Part shown: positions 34,501 through 42,431 of the stretch, in pieces
Numbering within the stretch: position 1 is the stretch's first letter
How the letters are laid out: each line of letters opens with the position of its first letter
Origin: Streptomyces sp. H39-S7
GTDB taxonomy: Bacteria > Actinomycetota > Actinomycetes > Streptomycetales > Streptomycetaceae
Length of the DNA: 64,000 bases
Reading direction: 5' to 3'
Assembly (NCBI RefSeq): GCF_027158205.1
Contig: NZ_JAPVLU010000030.1
Span: 56,883-120,882, forward strand
Notes under the pieces: model-generated
The model's input: only the letters and a program-made list of their open reading frames with translations
The model's database searches: none
Told to the model about the DNA's origin: nothing
Program-made: the position numbers and the translations under genes

Positions 34501-36250
34501 GCGGTCCGAGATCGCGGGCGCGCCCGACGAGCCCGCGCGGGCCGCGGCGCGGCCCTCCGGCGAGTCGCTGCCCGCGCTGCGCGAGGCCTACCGTGCGGCC
34601 TCGCAGCTGTACGAACAGGTCGGCGTCGGCGCCGACCTGCGCGCCGAACAGGCCCGCGCGGAGAGCACCGAGAGCTCGGCTCTCACCGAACTGGACCGGC
34701 TGAGCAACAAGGTCCGCAGCCGCGCCGCCCAACTGCTGGAAGGTTCCGACGGCGCCGACGGCCCCTCCCGGCAGGCCGCGGCGGGCCGCGCCGAGCAGCT
34801 CGTCCAGACCATCGAGGCCCGCGCCTCGGCGGCCAGCGAGCAGCTGGGCCGGCTGCGCGGCGAGGCCGAGCGGCTCGCCCCCGCAGCAGGGGAGGCGCAC
34901 ACCGACCTGCCGGCCGGACTGCTGCCGCGCGACGCCGGGCACGCACAGGAGCTGCTGCGCGGTGCCAACGGTGAGCTCGCCGCGCGCACCGAGGCGCTGG
35001 ACGAGGCCCGGGGCGCGCACGCGGACCTGGTGCGCTCGCACCGGGCCGCGGAGGACGCGGCCGGCGGCTTCGACGAACTGGCGGCGCTGCTGCGCGATCT
35101 CCTCAGGGACGGGCCGGCCGCCCACGAGGAGGCCGAGGCGGAGCCCGAGCCCTACGCCGGCACCCTGGAGGAGGCCCGTACGGTCTCCGCCGAGGTCCGG
35201 CGGAGCCTGCGCGCCTGCGCCACCGACCTCTCGGCGGCCGAGTCGCAACTGCGCGAGGCGTCCGACATCCTGGTCCGCCACGCCAACGCCGCCCGGTTCG
35301 AGCAGGTCAAGACACCGGCCCGGCAGCAGATCCGTGAACTGCCGGCGGCCGGACTGCCCGAGCACGCGGCGGCCTGGGCGGTGGCGTTCGCGCCGCGACT
35401 GCGCGTGCTGACCGACGAGATGGAGCAGTTGGAGCGCAACCGCGACAGCATCGTGGACCGGCTGCGCGGCCTCGTCGAGTCGTCGCTGGCCACCCTGCGC
35501 TCCGCCCAGCGGCTCTCCCGCCTCCCCGAGGGGCTGGGCGACTGGTCCGGGCAGGAGTTCCTGCGGATCCGCTTCGAGGACCCGGACCACGCGGCGCTCA
35601 CCGAGCGCCTCGGCGAGGTCATCGACGAGGCGACGAGCTCCGCGGTCCGCAAGAACTCCGACCTGCGGCGGGACGGCATGTCCCTGCTGCTGCGCGGCGT
35701 CGCGGCGGCCCTGCAGCCGAAGGGGATCTCGGTGGAGATCCTCAAGCCGGACGCCGTGCTGCGCGCCGAGCGGGTCCCGGTGGGTCAGATGGGCGACGTG
35801 TTCTCCGGCGGGCAGCTGCTCACCGCGGCCATCGCGCTGTACTGCACGATGGCCGCGCTGCGCAGCAACGACCGGGGCCGCGACCGGCACCGGCACGCCG
35901 GCACGCTCTTCCTGGACAACCCCATCGGCCGGGCCAACGCGACGTACCTGCTGGAGCTGCAGCGCGCGGTCGCCGACGCGCTGGGCGTCCAGTTGATCTA
36001 CACCACCGGCCTGTTCGACACCACGGCGCTCGCCGAGTTCCCGCTGGTCGTCCGGTTGCGCAATGACGCGGACCTGCGCGCCGGGCTGAAGTACATCACC
36101 GTGGAGGAGCACCTGCGGCCCGGTCTGCCCGTCCAGGACACCGGCAGCGAGACGGTGCACGGGGAGATCACGGCCACCCGCATGTTCCGCCGCCCGCCCG
36201 AGCCGCGCCCGCAGCAGGAGCCGCGACCCGAACGGCAGCCCCTGCCGTAG
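31538..36250 (+). CDS. SMC-like (MukB/MksB/JetC-type) ATPase, 1570 residues
   Basis: The motor of the condensin-like trio. Walker A is LENGGGKSVLLKL (ENGGGKS at 64-70). Two very long Ala/Glu/Arg coiled-coil arms (about 300-640 and 800-1330) flank a compact, non-helical hinge-like domain at about 682-795 containing ARILAALGDGGLL and DGVVVTDPETYRRAREVL. The C-terminal head has the ABC signature FSGGQ (1422-1426) in GDVFSGGQLLTAAIALYC. Walker B is TLFLDNPIGRAN, with Asp1460 followed by Asn1461 where SMC proteins have the catalytic Glu. Such complexes extrude or restrain DNA, in chromosome segregation (MukBEF/MksBEF) or plasmid exclusion (Wadjet). No nuclease or topoisomerase-primase gene follows, so cleavage is not evident. 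Confidence 0.8.
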   Translation: MYELSRLRLYSIGPAGARYADTVLDLRGVGAPVPQPAPAQAEFFQDEPTGPLRRPAPAGVLFLENGGGKSVLLKLIFSVMLPGHRNTLGGASSGVLRKFLLADDCGHVALEWQHTVTGELVVVGKVSEWRGRQVSSDPRKFAEAWYSFRPGPGLSLDSLPVAESTAVRPPAEGASGATGRRRTMKGFRDALTEAGKFYPHLEVAWEEIHDRWNEHLGELGLDPELFRYQREMNADEGEAAGLFAVRHDSDFADLLLRAVTDTRDTDGLADLVHSFAGKLGRRAELTAERDFTAGSLELLERIVEHAGARELARGIHTQSERRTRALARRLSARAREERGRGAELAQNTERAAQDVTDAERARGRSALVAAELAYRHASLALAASDKGAAGLRRELNEARTLHSAWQAAETVLRHRAAGDRLARVSAAIQEAERDAAPALAARTLAAGDLVRALHAAADGADRQADLEEERSAALQERSVAAHRDATAAATEAQRARSEAGHLGQRLAEVAQETAEAVDAGWLDDSAPDADPARAALEASDAERAAAAVAEAARETARQAAEHAREAAAAESRVELAAARAADALAAAEAAHSADFRVAEALAAEPRLSELLSLPPAESVTRDAIPGPRGPAPSPAAPPRPGGVPAAPRRPGGGPLGAMELDAFAEPLRELLDGTVAASERQLFDLRTTAADDARILAALGDGGLLPPGPDVLATVEYLGEHGIPALPGWRYLAQAVDPADHTAVLSARPELVDGVVVTDPETYRRAREVLAQAALLPRSTVAVGTAAALLAPTPSGGAESDVFLVPPNPAMHDELAADGERQELRARASAREAEIRALAARLGHDRTLAARLASWRSGCPQGQLGQLAAAVETAVEAAAAARAELAEVRARRAEADEVSAEAARERDTRQDAAQQARRRADLLAGLAHRLRERANWQRRARELTEDASEAEARAEACLALAQAADEDRRAAQRGADDARRTARVLRAERSEIAGAPDEPARAAARPSGESLPALREAYRAASQLYEQVGVGADLRAEQARAESTESSALTELDRLSNKVRSRAAQLLEGSDGADGPSRQAAAGRAEQLVQTIEARASAASEQLGRLRGEAERLAPAAGEAHTDLPAGLLPRDAGHAQELLRGANGELAARTEALDEARGAHADLVRSHRAAEDAAGGFDELAALLRDLLRDGPAAHEEAEAEPEPYAGTLEEARTVSAEVRRSLRACATDLSAAESQLREASDILVRHANAARFEQVKTPARQQIRELPAAGLPEHAAAWAVAFAPRLRVLTDEMEQLERNRDSIVDRLRGLVESSLATLRSAQRLSRLPEGLGDWSGQEFLRIRFEDPDHAALTERLGEVIDEATSSAVRKNSDLRRDGMSLLLRGVAAALQPKGISVEILKPDAVLRAERVPVGQMGDVFSGGQLLTAAIALYCTMAALRSNDRGRDRHRHAGTLFLDNPIGRANATYLLELQRAVADALGVQLIYTTGLFDTTALAEFPLVVRLRNDADLRAGLKYITVEEHLRPGLPVQDTGSETVHGEITATRMFRRPPEPRPQQEPRPERQPLP

Positions 36251-36278
36251 GCGGGGTCACGGCCCCGGGAGCCGTGGT

Positions 36279-36671
36279 TCAGGCCCGCGACAGCGACCCC
36301 GGTATGTGCCCGCGCGGCTTCGGCTTCGCCGTGGTCCGCTCCCGGCGCCGTGCTCTGCGCCGCTCCCGGCGCAGCGCACGCGCGGCGCTGCTCGGGCTGG
36401 AGACCACGCCGTTGCGCTGGTTCCAGACCTGGCGGGTCACCCACACGTCCAGCACGGCCCAGGTGGCCACGATCACGCTGACCACCGTGAAGATCATGGC
36501 CGGCGCGGAGAGCCAGGACCCGCCGAAGGTCAGCAGGGTGGTGATCACCGCCTCTATCAGCGTCAAGGACGCGATCAGCGCGGCACGGACGGCGGTGGCC
36601 CGGACCGGATCGGCCATCCGCGGGGTTCCGACGGGATCTTCGACCCACAGGGAGAGGGGTTCTGTGTCCAT
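36279..36671 (-). CDS. Small two-helix membrane protein
   Basis: A 130-residue protein with an acidic N-terminus, two hydrophobic segments (about 26-48, AALIASLTLIEAVITTLLTF; and about 57-80, PAMIFTVVSVIVATWAVLDV) and a very basic, Arg-rich C-terminal tail. The tail is probably cytosolic and could bind nucleic acid or phospholipid. ATG 36671 (MDTEPLS) is chosen; ATG 36704 is an alternative. It faces the SMC-like gene with 28 bases between stops and is divergent from the conservon. Function unknown. Confidence 0.68.
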   Translation of the reverse strand: MDTEPLSLWVEDPVGTPRMADPVRATAVRAALIASLTLIEAVITTLLTFGGSWLSAPAMIFTVVSVIVATWAVLDVWVTRQVWNQRNGVVSSPSSAARALRRERRRARRRERTTAKPKPRGHIPGSLSRA

Positions 36672-36941
36672 GGAAAGTGACTGCCCCCGAATCGCCCTCG
36701 ACATTCCGCAGTACCTTTCCGGCCACTCGCGCCAAAGGTGCATCGCGCCCGAACCGGGGTGACCCGAACCCCGATGTCATCCGTGTTGCCCGGATTAAAC
36801 CCGAAAACGAGCCATCGTCAAATCTGGCCGACGTACTCCAGCCACCGGACTGGCTTTCGAGTTACCTGTGAGGCAGTAGTAGGCTCGCGCAGATTCCATG
36901 CGATCGAACACCCCGCGAACGGGGCTGACGTTGGGGAGGCC
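36672..36941. other. Divergent intergenic region before the conservon
   Basis: 270 bases between the small membrane protein (-) and cvnA (+). It is noticeably AT-richer than its surroundings around 36790-36900, consistent with promoter DNA. No operator palindrome was identified. An open frame running into cvnA from 36738 is not supported by third-position GC. Confidence 0.4.
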
Positions 36942-39440
36942 ATGCGCTTTCGCGGTACGACGATCCGCCGGAAGATCGTGGCGCTGCTGCTGATCCCGCT
37001 GGTGTCGCTCACGGCCATCTGGGCATTCGCGGCCACGCTCACCGGCCGCGAGGTCTGGGGTCTGCTGGACATCGAGCGCCTCGTCAACGACGTCGGCTAT
37101 CCGACCGAGGACGCGGTCCAGGCCCTCCAGCAGGAGCGGCGCGCCGCCATTCTGTATCTGGCCGATCCCCGCCGGTCGGATTTCAGGGCCGGGCTGGCCA
37201 GGCAGGAACAGGCCACCGACAACGTTTTCGCCAAGTTGCGGACCAACGCGTCCGACGCCGGCGTCAGGGACGACCTCAGCGGCGACGCCAAGCTCCGACT
37301 GGACGCCGTGACACGGGGGTTCGAGGACCTGCCCGCACTGCGCGCCCGGGTCGACGGCCAGACCATCACCCGTAACGAGGCGCTCGGCGCCTACAACGAG
37401 ATGGTCGATCCCTGCTACGACTTCCTCGACGCGCTCAACCCGCTGAACAACGTGGAGATCGACAAGCAGGGCCGCGCCCTCATCATCATCACCCGGGCCC
37501 GCGAAGCGATCAGCCGCGAGGACGCGCTGATGGCCGCGACGATCACCACCGGCCGGATGAGCTCGCAGGAGATGCGCTCCTTCACGTTCGCCGTCGCCGA
37601 GCAGCGGGACTACTTCGACGACAACCTCAAGCTCCTTCCCGAGAACGAGCGGTCGCTCTACGACGAGTTCTGGCGGGGTGCCAACGGCAAGGCGCTGCTC
37701 GCCGTGGAGGACTCCGTCATGACCGCGGGCGCCGCCACCGCGCCGCGCGTCGCCGACCAGGCATCCTGGCTCGAGACCGCGACCACCGCGCTGACCGAGC
37801 TCGACCGGTTGAACAACCAGGCGGGCGACCTGCACAAGAAGCGCGCCGAGCCGTATGCCCTGAAGCTGCTGATCATGGCGGGGATCGCCGGCGGAGCCGG
37901 CCTGCTCGCCGTCATCGCCTCGCTCTTCGTCTCCGTGCGCATCGGCCGCAGCCTGATCCGCGACCTGTCCGGGCTGCGCAAGGAGGCACAGGAGGTCTCC
38001 GGCACCCGGCTGCCCCGCGTCATGCGCCGCCTCGCGGCCGGCGAGAAGGTCGACGTCGAGACCGAGGTGCCGAGGCTGGAGTACACCGACGACGAGGTCG
38101 GGCAGGTGGGCAAGGCCCTCAACACCCTGCAGCGCGCCGCCGTCGAGGCGGCCGTCCGCCAGTCAGACATGCGGCGCGGCGTCTCCGACGTCTTCGTCAA
38201 CCTCGCCCGCCGCAGCCAGGTCCTGCTGCACCGCCAGCTCACCCTGCTGGACGCCATGGAGCGGCGCACCGAGGACACCGAGGAACTCGCCGACCTCTTC
38301 CGCCTCGACCACATGACGACCCGCATGCGGCGGCACGCAGAGGGCCTGGTGATCCTCTCCGGTGCCGCGCCCTCCCGGCAGTGGCGCAAGCCCATCCAGC
38401 TCATGGACGTGGTGCGCGCGGCGGTCGCCGAGGTCGAGGACTACGAGCGCATCGAGGTCCGCAGGCTGCCCCGGCTGGCGGTGGCCGGCTCGGCCGTCGC
38501 CGACGTGACGCACCTGGTCGCCGAACTCATCGAGAACGCCGCGGTCTTCTCCCCGCCGCACACCGCGGTCCGGGTGCACGGCGAGCACGTCGCCAACGGC
38601 TTCGTGCTGGAGATCGACGACCGCGGCCTCGGACTCACCCCGGACGCGCTGCTGGAAGCGAACCTGCGGCTCGCCGAGACCCCCGAGTTCGAGCTGTCCG
38701 ACACCGACCGCCTCGGCCTCTTCGTGGTCAGCCGGCTCGCCCAGCGGCACGGCATCCGGGTCTCCCTGCGCCTGTCGCCGTACGGGGGCACCACCGCGGT
38801 CGTCCTCATCCCGGCCACGCTGCTCACCGACGCGGGTGAGGACACCGGAGCGACCCGTCTGGGCGGGGCCCTCGGGGCGGAGGAAATCGACATGGATTCG
38901 GCGGGAACCGAACTCTCCTTCCGGCAATGGGGACTGGAGACCGCCAGGAGCGACGACAGCAGGGAGCACGCCCAGGTACCGGACGCGGCCCCCGACGTCC
39001 CCGGCCCCGGCCCCGACGGCGGTGACGGCGACCCGATGCCGCTGCCGCGCCGCCGCCGTACCGCCCCCGTCCTGGTCTCGGACCGCGGCCGCCCGGTCGC
39101 CCCGCCGACCGTCCCCGCCGCCCGCTCCGCGGAGCCGTCCGGCCCGCCGGCACCGTCGGCACCGACGGCGGCCCTGCTGCCGAAGCGGGTCCGGCAGGCC
39201 AACCTCGCCCCGCAGCTGCGCGTCGAATCCGCGTCGCAGGACACCGGTGCCGCGGCGCGGCCCGGTGCGGGGGCACCGCGCGAACGCACCGCCGACGAGG
39301 TGCGGGACCGGATGGCCGCGCTGCAGCGCGGCTGGCAGCGCGGACGTGAACACGACGTCGCAGAAGACACCGTCGGCCCGCACGGTCCGGACGACGAACA
39401 CACAGCACCGAGAACGACTCCTGAGGGGAACGGTCGATGA
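36942..39440 (+). CDS. cvnA: Conservon sensor kinase-like protein CvnA
   Basis: An 832-residue membrane sensor, first gene of a conservon. A first transmembrane helix (about 12-30) and a second (about 307-332, LLIMAGIAGGAGLLAVIASL) flank an extracellular nitrate/nitrite-sensing-like helical domain. A HAMP-like region follows. The ATPase domain contains ELIENAAVFSPPHTAV (N box) and the ISDRGLG-equivalent EIDDRGLG. No canonical phospho-accepting His box is evident, as usual in CvnA proteins. The C-terminal 200 residues are Pro/Ala-rich and disordered. ATG 36942 follows GGGGAGG. It overlaps cvnB by four bases. Conservons act as membrane-associated G-protein-like signalling complexes affecting development and antibiotics. 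Confidence 0.92.
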   Translation: MRFRGTTIRRKIVALLLIPLVSLTAIWAFAATLTGREVWGLLDIERLVNDVGYPTEDAVQALQQERRAAILYLADPRRSDFRAGLARQEQATDNVFAKLRTNASDAGVRDDLSGDAKLRLDAVTRGFEDLPALRARVDGQTITRNEALGAYNEMVDPCYDFLDALNPLNNVEIDKQGRALIIITRAREAISREDALMAATITTGRMSSQEMRSFTFAVAEQRDYFDDNLKLLPENERSLYDEFWRGANGKALLAVEDSVMTAGAATAPRVADQASWLETATTALTELDRLNNQAGDLHKKRAEPYALKLLIMAGIAGGAGLLAVIASLFVSVRIGRSLIRDLSGLRKEAQEVSGTRLPRVMRRLAAGEKVDVETEVPRLEYTDDEVGQVGKALNTLQRAAVEAAVRQSDMRRGVSDVFVNLARRSQVLLHRQLTLLDAMERRTEDTEELADLFRLDHMTTRMRRHAEGLVILSGAAPSRQWRKPIQLMDVVRAAVAEVEDYERIEVRRLPRLAVAGSAVADVTHLVAELIENAAVFSPPHTAVRVHGEHVANGFVLEIDDRGLGLTPDALLEANLRLAETPEFELSDTDRLGLFVVSRLAQRHGIRVSLRLSPYGGTTAVVLIPATLLTDAGEDTGATRLGGALGAEEIDMDSAGTELSFRQWGLETARSDDSREHAQVPDAAPDVPGPGPDGGDGDPMPLPRRRRTAPVLVSDRGRPVAPPTVPAARSAEPSGPPAPSAPTAALLPKRVRQANLAPQLRVESASQDTGAAARPGAGAPRERTADEVRDRMAALQRGWQRGREHDVAEDTVGPHGPDDEHTAPRTTPEGNGR

Positions 39441-39859
39441 CCGCACCATCGAGCCCGACACGCGAGCTGAGCTGGCTCCTTGACGACCTGGTCACCCGCG
39501 TGGCCAGTATCCGCAAGGCCCTGGTGCTCTCCGGCGACGGCCTGGCGATCGGCGCTTCGGACGGCCTGACCCGGGAGGACTCCGAGCACCTCGCCGCCGT
39601 CGCCTCCGGCTTCCACAGCCTGGCCAAGGGCGTCGGCCGGCACTTCGACGCCGGCGGGGTCCGGCAGACCATGGTGGAGCTGGACGAAGCGTTCCTGTTC
39701 GTGACCGCGGCCGGTGACGGCAGCTGTCTCGCCGTGCTGACCGACGCCGACTCCGACGTCGGGCAGGTGGCGTACGAGATGGCGCTGCTGGTCAAGCGGG
39801 TCGGCGCCCACCTGGGCACCGCGCCCCGCACCGACAGCGGCGCGGCGCTCAGCGGCTGA
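39437..39859 (+). CDS. cvnB: Roadblock/LC7-domain protein CvnB
   Basis: A 140-residue roadblock/LC7 protein. The characteristic LSWLLDDLVTRVASIRKALVLSGDGLAIG start and the FLFVTAAGDGSCLAVLTD strands are present. In MglB and its relatives this fold is a dimeric GTPase-activating partner; here it is presumed to regulate the CvnD GTPase. ATG overlaps the cvnA stop (ATGA), so expression is coupled. Confidence 0.93.
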   Translation: MTAPSSPTRELSWLLDDLVTRVASIRKALVLSGDGLAIGASDGLTREDSEHLAAVASGFHSLAKGVGRHFDAGGVRQTMVELDEAFLFVTAAGDGSCLAVLTDADSDVGQVAYEMALLVKRVGAHLGTAPRTDSGAALSG

Positions 39860-39890
39860 CGGCATGACCTGATGACGGGTACGGGGTGAC

Positions 39891-40283
39891 ATGACTTCAG
39901 AAAAGGACCGATGGTACGACGACGCCGCCGGCCCGGTGGTGCGTCCGTACGCGATGACTCGTGGCCGCACCAGCCACGCCGCCGAAGGCCGACTCGACCT
40001 CATCGCCCTGGTGATGACCGAGCCGGACGGTGAGGACGGGGCGGCCGAGGGCGACCACACTCTGTCGCCCGAGCACCTCGACATCATCGACCGCTGCCAG
40101 CTGATGGCGACCTCGGTCGCCGAGCTGGCGGCCGACCTCGATCTGCCGGTGGGCGTGGTGCGCGTGCTCGTCGGCGACCTGCTGGACGCGGAACTCGTCC
40201 ACGTCAGCATGCCTGTTCCGCCGGCCGAACTGGTCGACGAGAGCATTCTTCGAGAGGTGATCAATGGGCTTCGGGCGCTCTGA
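39891..40283 (+). CDS. cvnC: DUF742 protein CvnC
   Basis: A 130-residue DUF742 protein, third gene of the conservon. It has the family's VVRPYAMTRGRTSH near the N-terminus, LDLIALVMTEP, and the winged-helix-like LSPEHLDIIDRCQ ... SVAELAADLDLPVGVVRVLVGDL region. It probably binds DNA or a partner protein in the complex. It begins 31 bases after cvnB and overlaps cvnD by 20 bases in another frame, a typical conservon arrangement. Confidence 0.92.
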   Translation: MTSEKDRWYDDAAGPVVRPYAMTRGRTSHAAEGRLDLIALVMTEPDGEDGAAEGDHTLSPEHLDIIDRCQLMATSVAELAADLDLPVGVVRVLVGDLLDAELVHVSMPVPPAELVDESILREVINGLRAL

Positions 40284-40872
40284 CCGACGCCGCAGGTCCG
40301 CCCCTGATCCGGTAGCGCTCAAGCTGCTGGTCGCGGGCGGTTTCGGGGTCGGCAAAACGACTTTGGTGGGGGCGGTCAGCGAGATCAGGCCGCTGCGCAC
40401 CGAGGAGCCTCTGAGCGAGGCCGGCCGGCCGGTCGACGACATCCACGGGGTCGAGGCCAAGACCACGACCACCGTCGCCATGGACTTCGGGCGGATCACG
40501 CTCCGCGAGGACCTGGTGCTGTACCTGTTCGGCACGCCCGGCCAGGACCGCTTCTGGTTCCTGTGGGACGAGCTGGCGCAGGGTGCGCTGGGCGCGGTCG
40601 TGCTGGCCGACACCCGCCGTCTGGAGGACTGCTTCGCCGCCGTCGACTACTTCGAACGGCGCGGCATCCCCTTCACGGTGGCCGTGAACGTCTTCGACGG
40701 CGCCACCCAGCACGCGACCGAGACGGTCCGCGACGCGCTGGACCTCGACCCGCACGTGCCGGTCGTGATGTGCGACGCGCGGGACCGGGCCTCCGCCAAG
40801 CAGGTGCTGATCACTGTGGTCGAGCACGCCGCGAAGGTGGCGGCGGACCGCAGGGAGCCCGCCGCCACCTGA
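40264..40872 (+). CDS. cvnD: Conservon GTPase CvnD
   Basis: A 202-residue small GTPase of the MglA/conservon group. The P-loop is GGFGVGKT (25-32), followed by the switch region around TTTTVAMDFGRI. The G3-like motif is FGTPGQDRFWFLWDEL. The usual NKxD is replaced by VNVFDG, as in the family. It completes the cvnABCD operon. The Ras-like switch is probably controlled by CvnB. It ends only nine bases from the convergent glpK stop, leaving no room for separate terminators. Confidence 0.92.
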   Translation: MGFGRSDRRRRSAPDPVALKLLVAGGFGVGKTTLVGAVSEIRPLRTEEPLSEAGRPVDDIHGVEAKTTTTVAMDFGRITLREDLVLYLFGTPGQDRFWFLWDELAQGALGAVVLADTRRLEDCFAAVDYFERRGIPFTVAVNVFDGATQHATETVRDALDLDPHVPVVMCDARDRASAKQVLITVVEHAAKVAADRREPAAT

Positions 40873-40881
40873 TGACGCGAC

Positions 40882-42414
40882 TCAGGGCCGGTCGCCCTGG
40901 CTGTCCTCGTCCTGCCAGCCGAAGCTGCGCTCGACGGCCTTCTTCCAGCGCCGGTACTCGCGCTCCCGGGTCGGCTCGTCCATGCCCGGGGTCCACTCGG
41001 TGTCGCGCTTCCAGTGCGCCTTGAGCGTGTCCAGGTCCGGCCAGACGCCCGTGGCCAGGCCTGCCGCGTAGGCGGCGCCCAGGCAGGTCGTCTCGGCGAC
41101 GACGGGCCGGATCACCGGCACCCCCAGGACGTCCGCCTGGTGCTGCATCAGCAGGTTGTTGACGGTCATGCCGCCGTCCACCCGCAGTGAGGTGATCCGC
41201 ACCCCGGAGTCCTGGTACATCGCGTCGACCACCTCGCGGGTCTGCCAGCTGGTCGCCTCCAGCACCGCCCGCGCCAGGTGCGCCTTGGTGACGTAGCGGG
41301 TCAGACCGGTGATCACGCCGCGGGCGTCGGAGCGCCAGTACGGGGCGAACAGGCCGGAGAAGGCGGGCACGACGTAGGCGCCGCCGTTGTCCGCGACGCT
41401 CGCGGCCAGCGCCTCGATCTCGTCGGCGGAGCGGATGATGCCGAGCTGGTCGCGGAACCACTGGACCAGGGCCCCGGTGATCGCGATCGAGCCCTCCAGG
41501 CAGTACACCGGGGCCTCTCCGCCCAGCCGGTAGCCCACAGTGGTGATCAGGCCGTTCTTGGAGGGCACCGGCCGGGTGCCGGTGTTGAGGAGCAGGAAGC
41601 TGCCGGTGCCGTAGGTGTTCTTGGCCTCGCCGGGTTCGTAGCAGGTCTGCCCGAAGACGGCCGACTGCTGGTCGCCGAGGGCGGCGGCCACCGGCACCCC
41701 CGCCAGCTGCCCGACGGCGGTGCCGTAGACCTCGGAGGAGGAACGTATCTCCGGCAGGATCGCCTCGGGGATGTTCATCGCGGCGAGCGCCGACGGCTCC
41801 CACTGCAGTGTTTCCAGGTTCATCAGCAGGGTGCGCGAGGCGTTGGTGACGTCGGTGACGTGCGCCCCGCCGTCGACGCCACCGGTCAGGTTCCAGATCA
41901 GCCAGGAGTCGATGGTGCCGAAGGCGATCTCGCCGTTCTCGGCGCGCCGCCGCAGCCCCGGCACGTTCTCCAGCAGCCAGGCCGCTTTCGGCCCGGAGAA
42001 GTAGCTGGCCAGCGGCAGGCCGGTCAGCTCGCGGAAGCGGTCCTGGCCGTCCTGGCCGCCGAGTTCGTCGCAGAGCGCGGCGGTGCGGGTGTCCTGCCAG
42101 ACGATCGCGTTGTGCACGGGCCGGCCGGTGGCCCGGTCCCACAGCACGGTGGTCTCCCGCTGGTTGGTGATGCCCAGCGCGCTGAGCTGGTCGGCGCGCA
42201 GCCCGGCCTTGGCGAGCGCACCCGCCACCACCGCCTGCACCTTGGACCAGATCTCGGTGGCGTCGTGCTCCACCCAGCCGGGCCGGGGGAAGATCTGGCG
42301 GTGCTCGCGCTGGTCGACGGCGACGATCGAGCCGTCGGTGTCGAAGACGATGCACCGGCTGGAGGTCGTGCCCTGGTCGATGGCGGCTACGTACGTGACG
42401 GACTGGTCACTCAT
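40882..42414 (-). CDS. glpK: Glycerol kinase
   Basis: A 510-residue FGGY-family kinase that phosphorylates glycerol to sn-glycerol-3-phosphate. Phosphate-binding DQGTTSSR lies at 13-20. Family signatures GWVEHDATEIW, GITNQRETTVLWDRATG, the catalytic region GTIDSWLIWNLTGG, and VDGGMTVNNLLMQ are all present. The ATG has GGGAGG upstream. It follows glpF by 17 bases and is clearly co-transcribed with it. No gylR-type regulator or glycerol-3-phosphate dehydrogenase is adjacent, unlike the classic Streptomyces gyl operon, so this may be a second or split glycerol locus. Confidence 0.96.
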   Translation of the reverse strand: MSDQSVTYVAAIDQGTTSSRCIVFDTDGSIVAVDQREHRQIFPRPGWVEHDATEIWSKVQAVVAGALAKAGLRADQLSALGITNQRETTVLWDRATGRPVHNAIVWQDTRTAALCDELGGQDGQDRFRELTGLPLASYFSGPKAAWLLENVPGLRRRAENGEIAFGTIDSWLIWNLTGGVDGGAHVTDVTNASRTLLMNLETLQWEPSALAAMNIPEAILPEIRSSSEVYGTAVGQLAGVPVAAALGDQQSAVFGQTCYEPGEAKNTYGTGSFLLLNTGTRPVPSKNGLITTVGYRLGGEAPVYCLEGSIAITGALVQWFRDQLGIIRSADEIEALAASVADNGGAYVVPAFSGLFAPYWRSDARGVITGLTRYVTKAHLARAVLEATSWQTREVVDAMYQDSGVRITSLRVDGGMTVNNLLMQHQADVLGVPVIRPVVAETTCLGAAYAAGLATGVWPDLDTLKAHWKRDTEWTPGMDEPTREREYRRWKKAVERSFGWQDEDSQGDRP

Positions 42415-42431
42415 GACGGCCTCCCGGAGAG

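Noticed and set aside
30944..36160. A 1738-codon open frame on the minus strand opposite the SMC-like gene
   Set aside because: Long antisense frames are expected in high-GC DNA; composition is low-complexity Gly/Arg/Val, with no domains, and the plus-strand frame carries the SMC motifs.
28916..36250. Complete Wadjet (JetABCD) plasmid-defence system
   Set aside because: Only three components are present and no JetD-like nuclease lies next to them; calling defence function would be over-reach.
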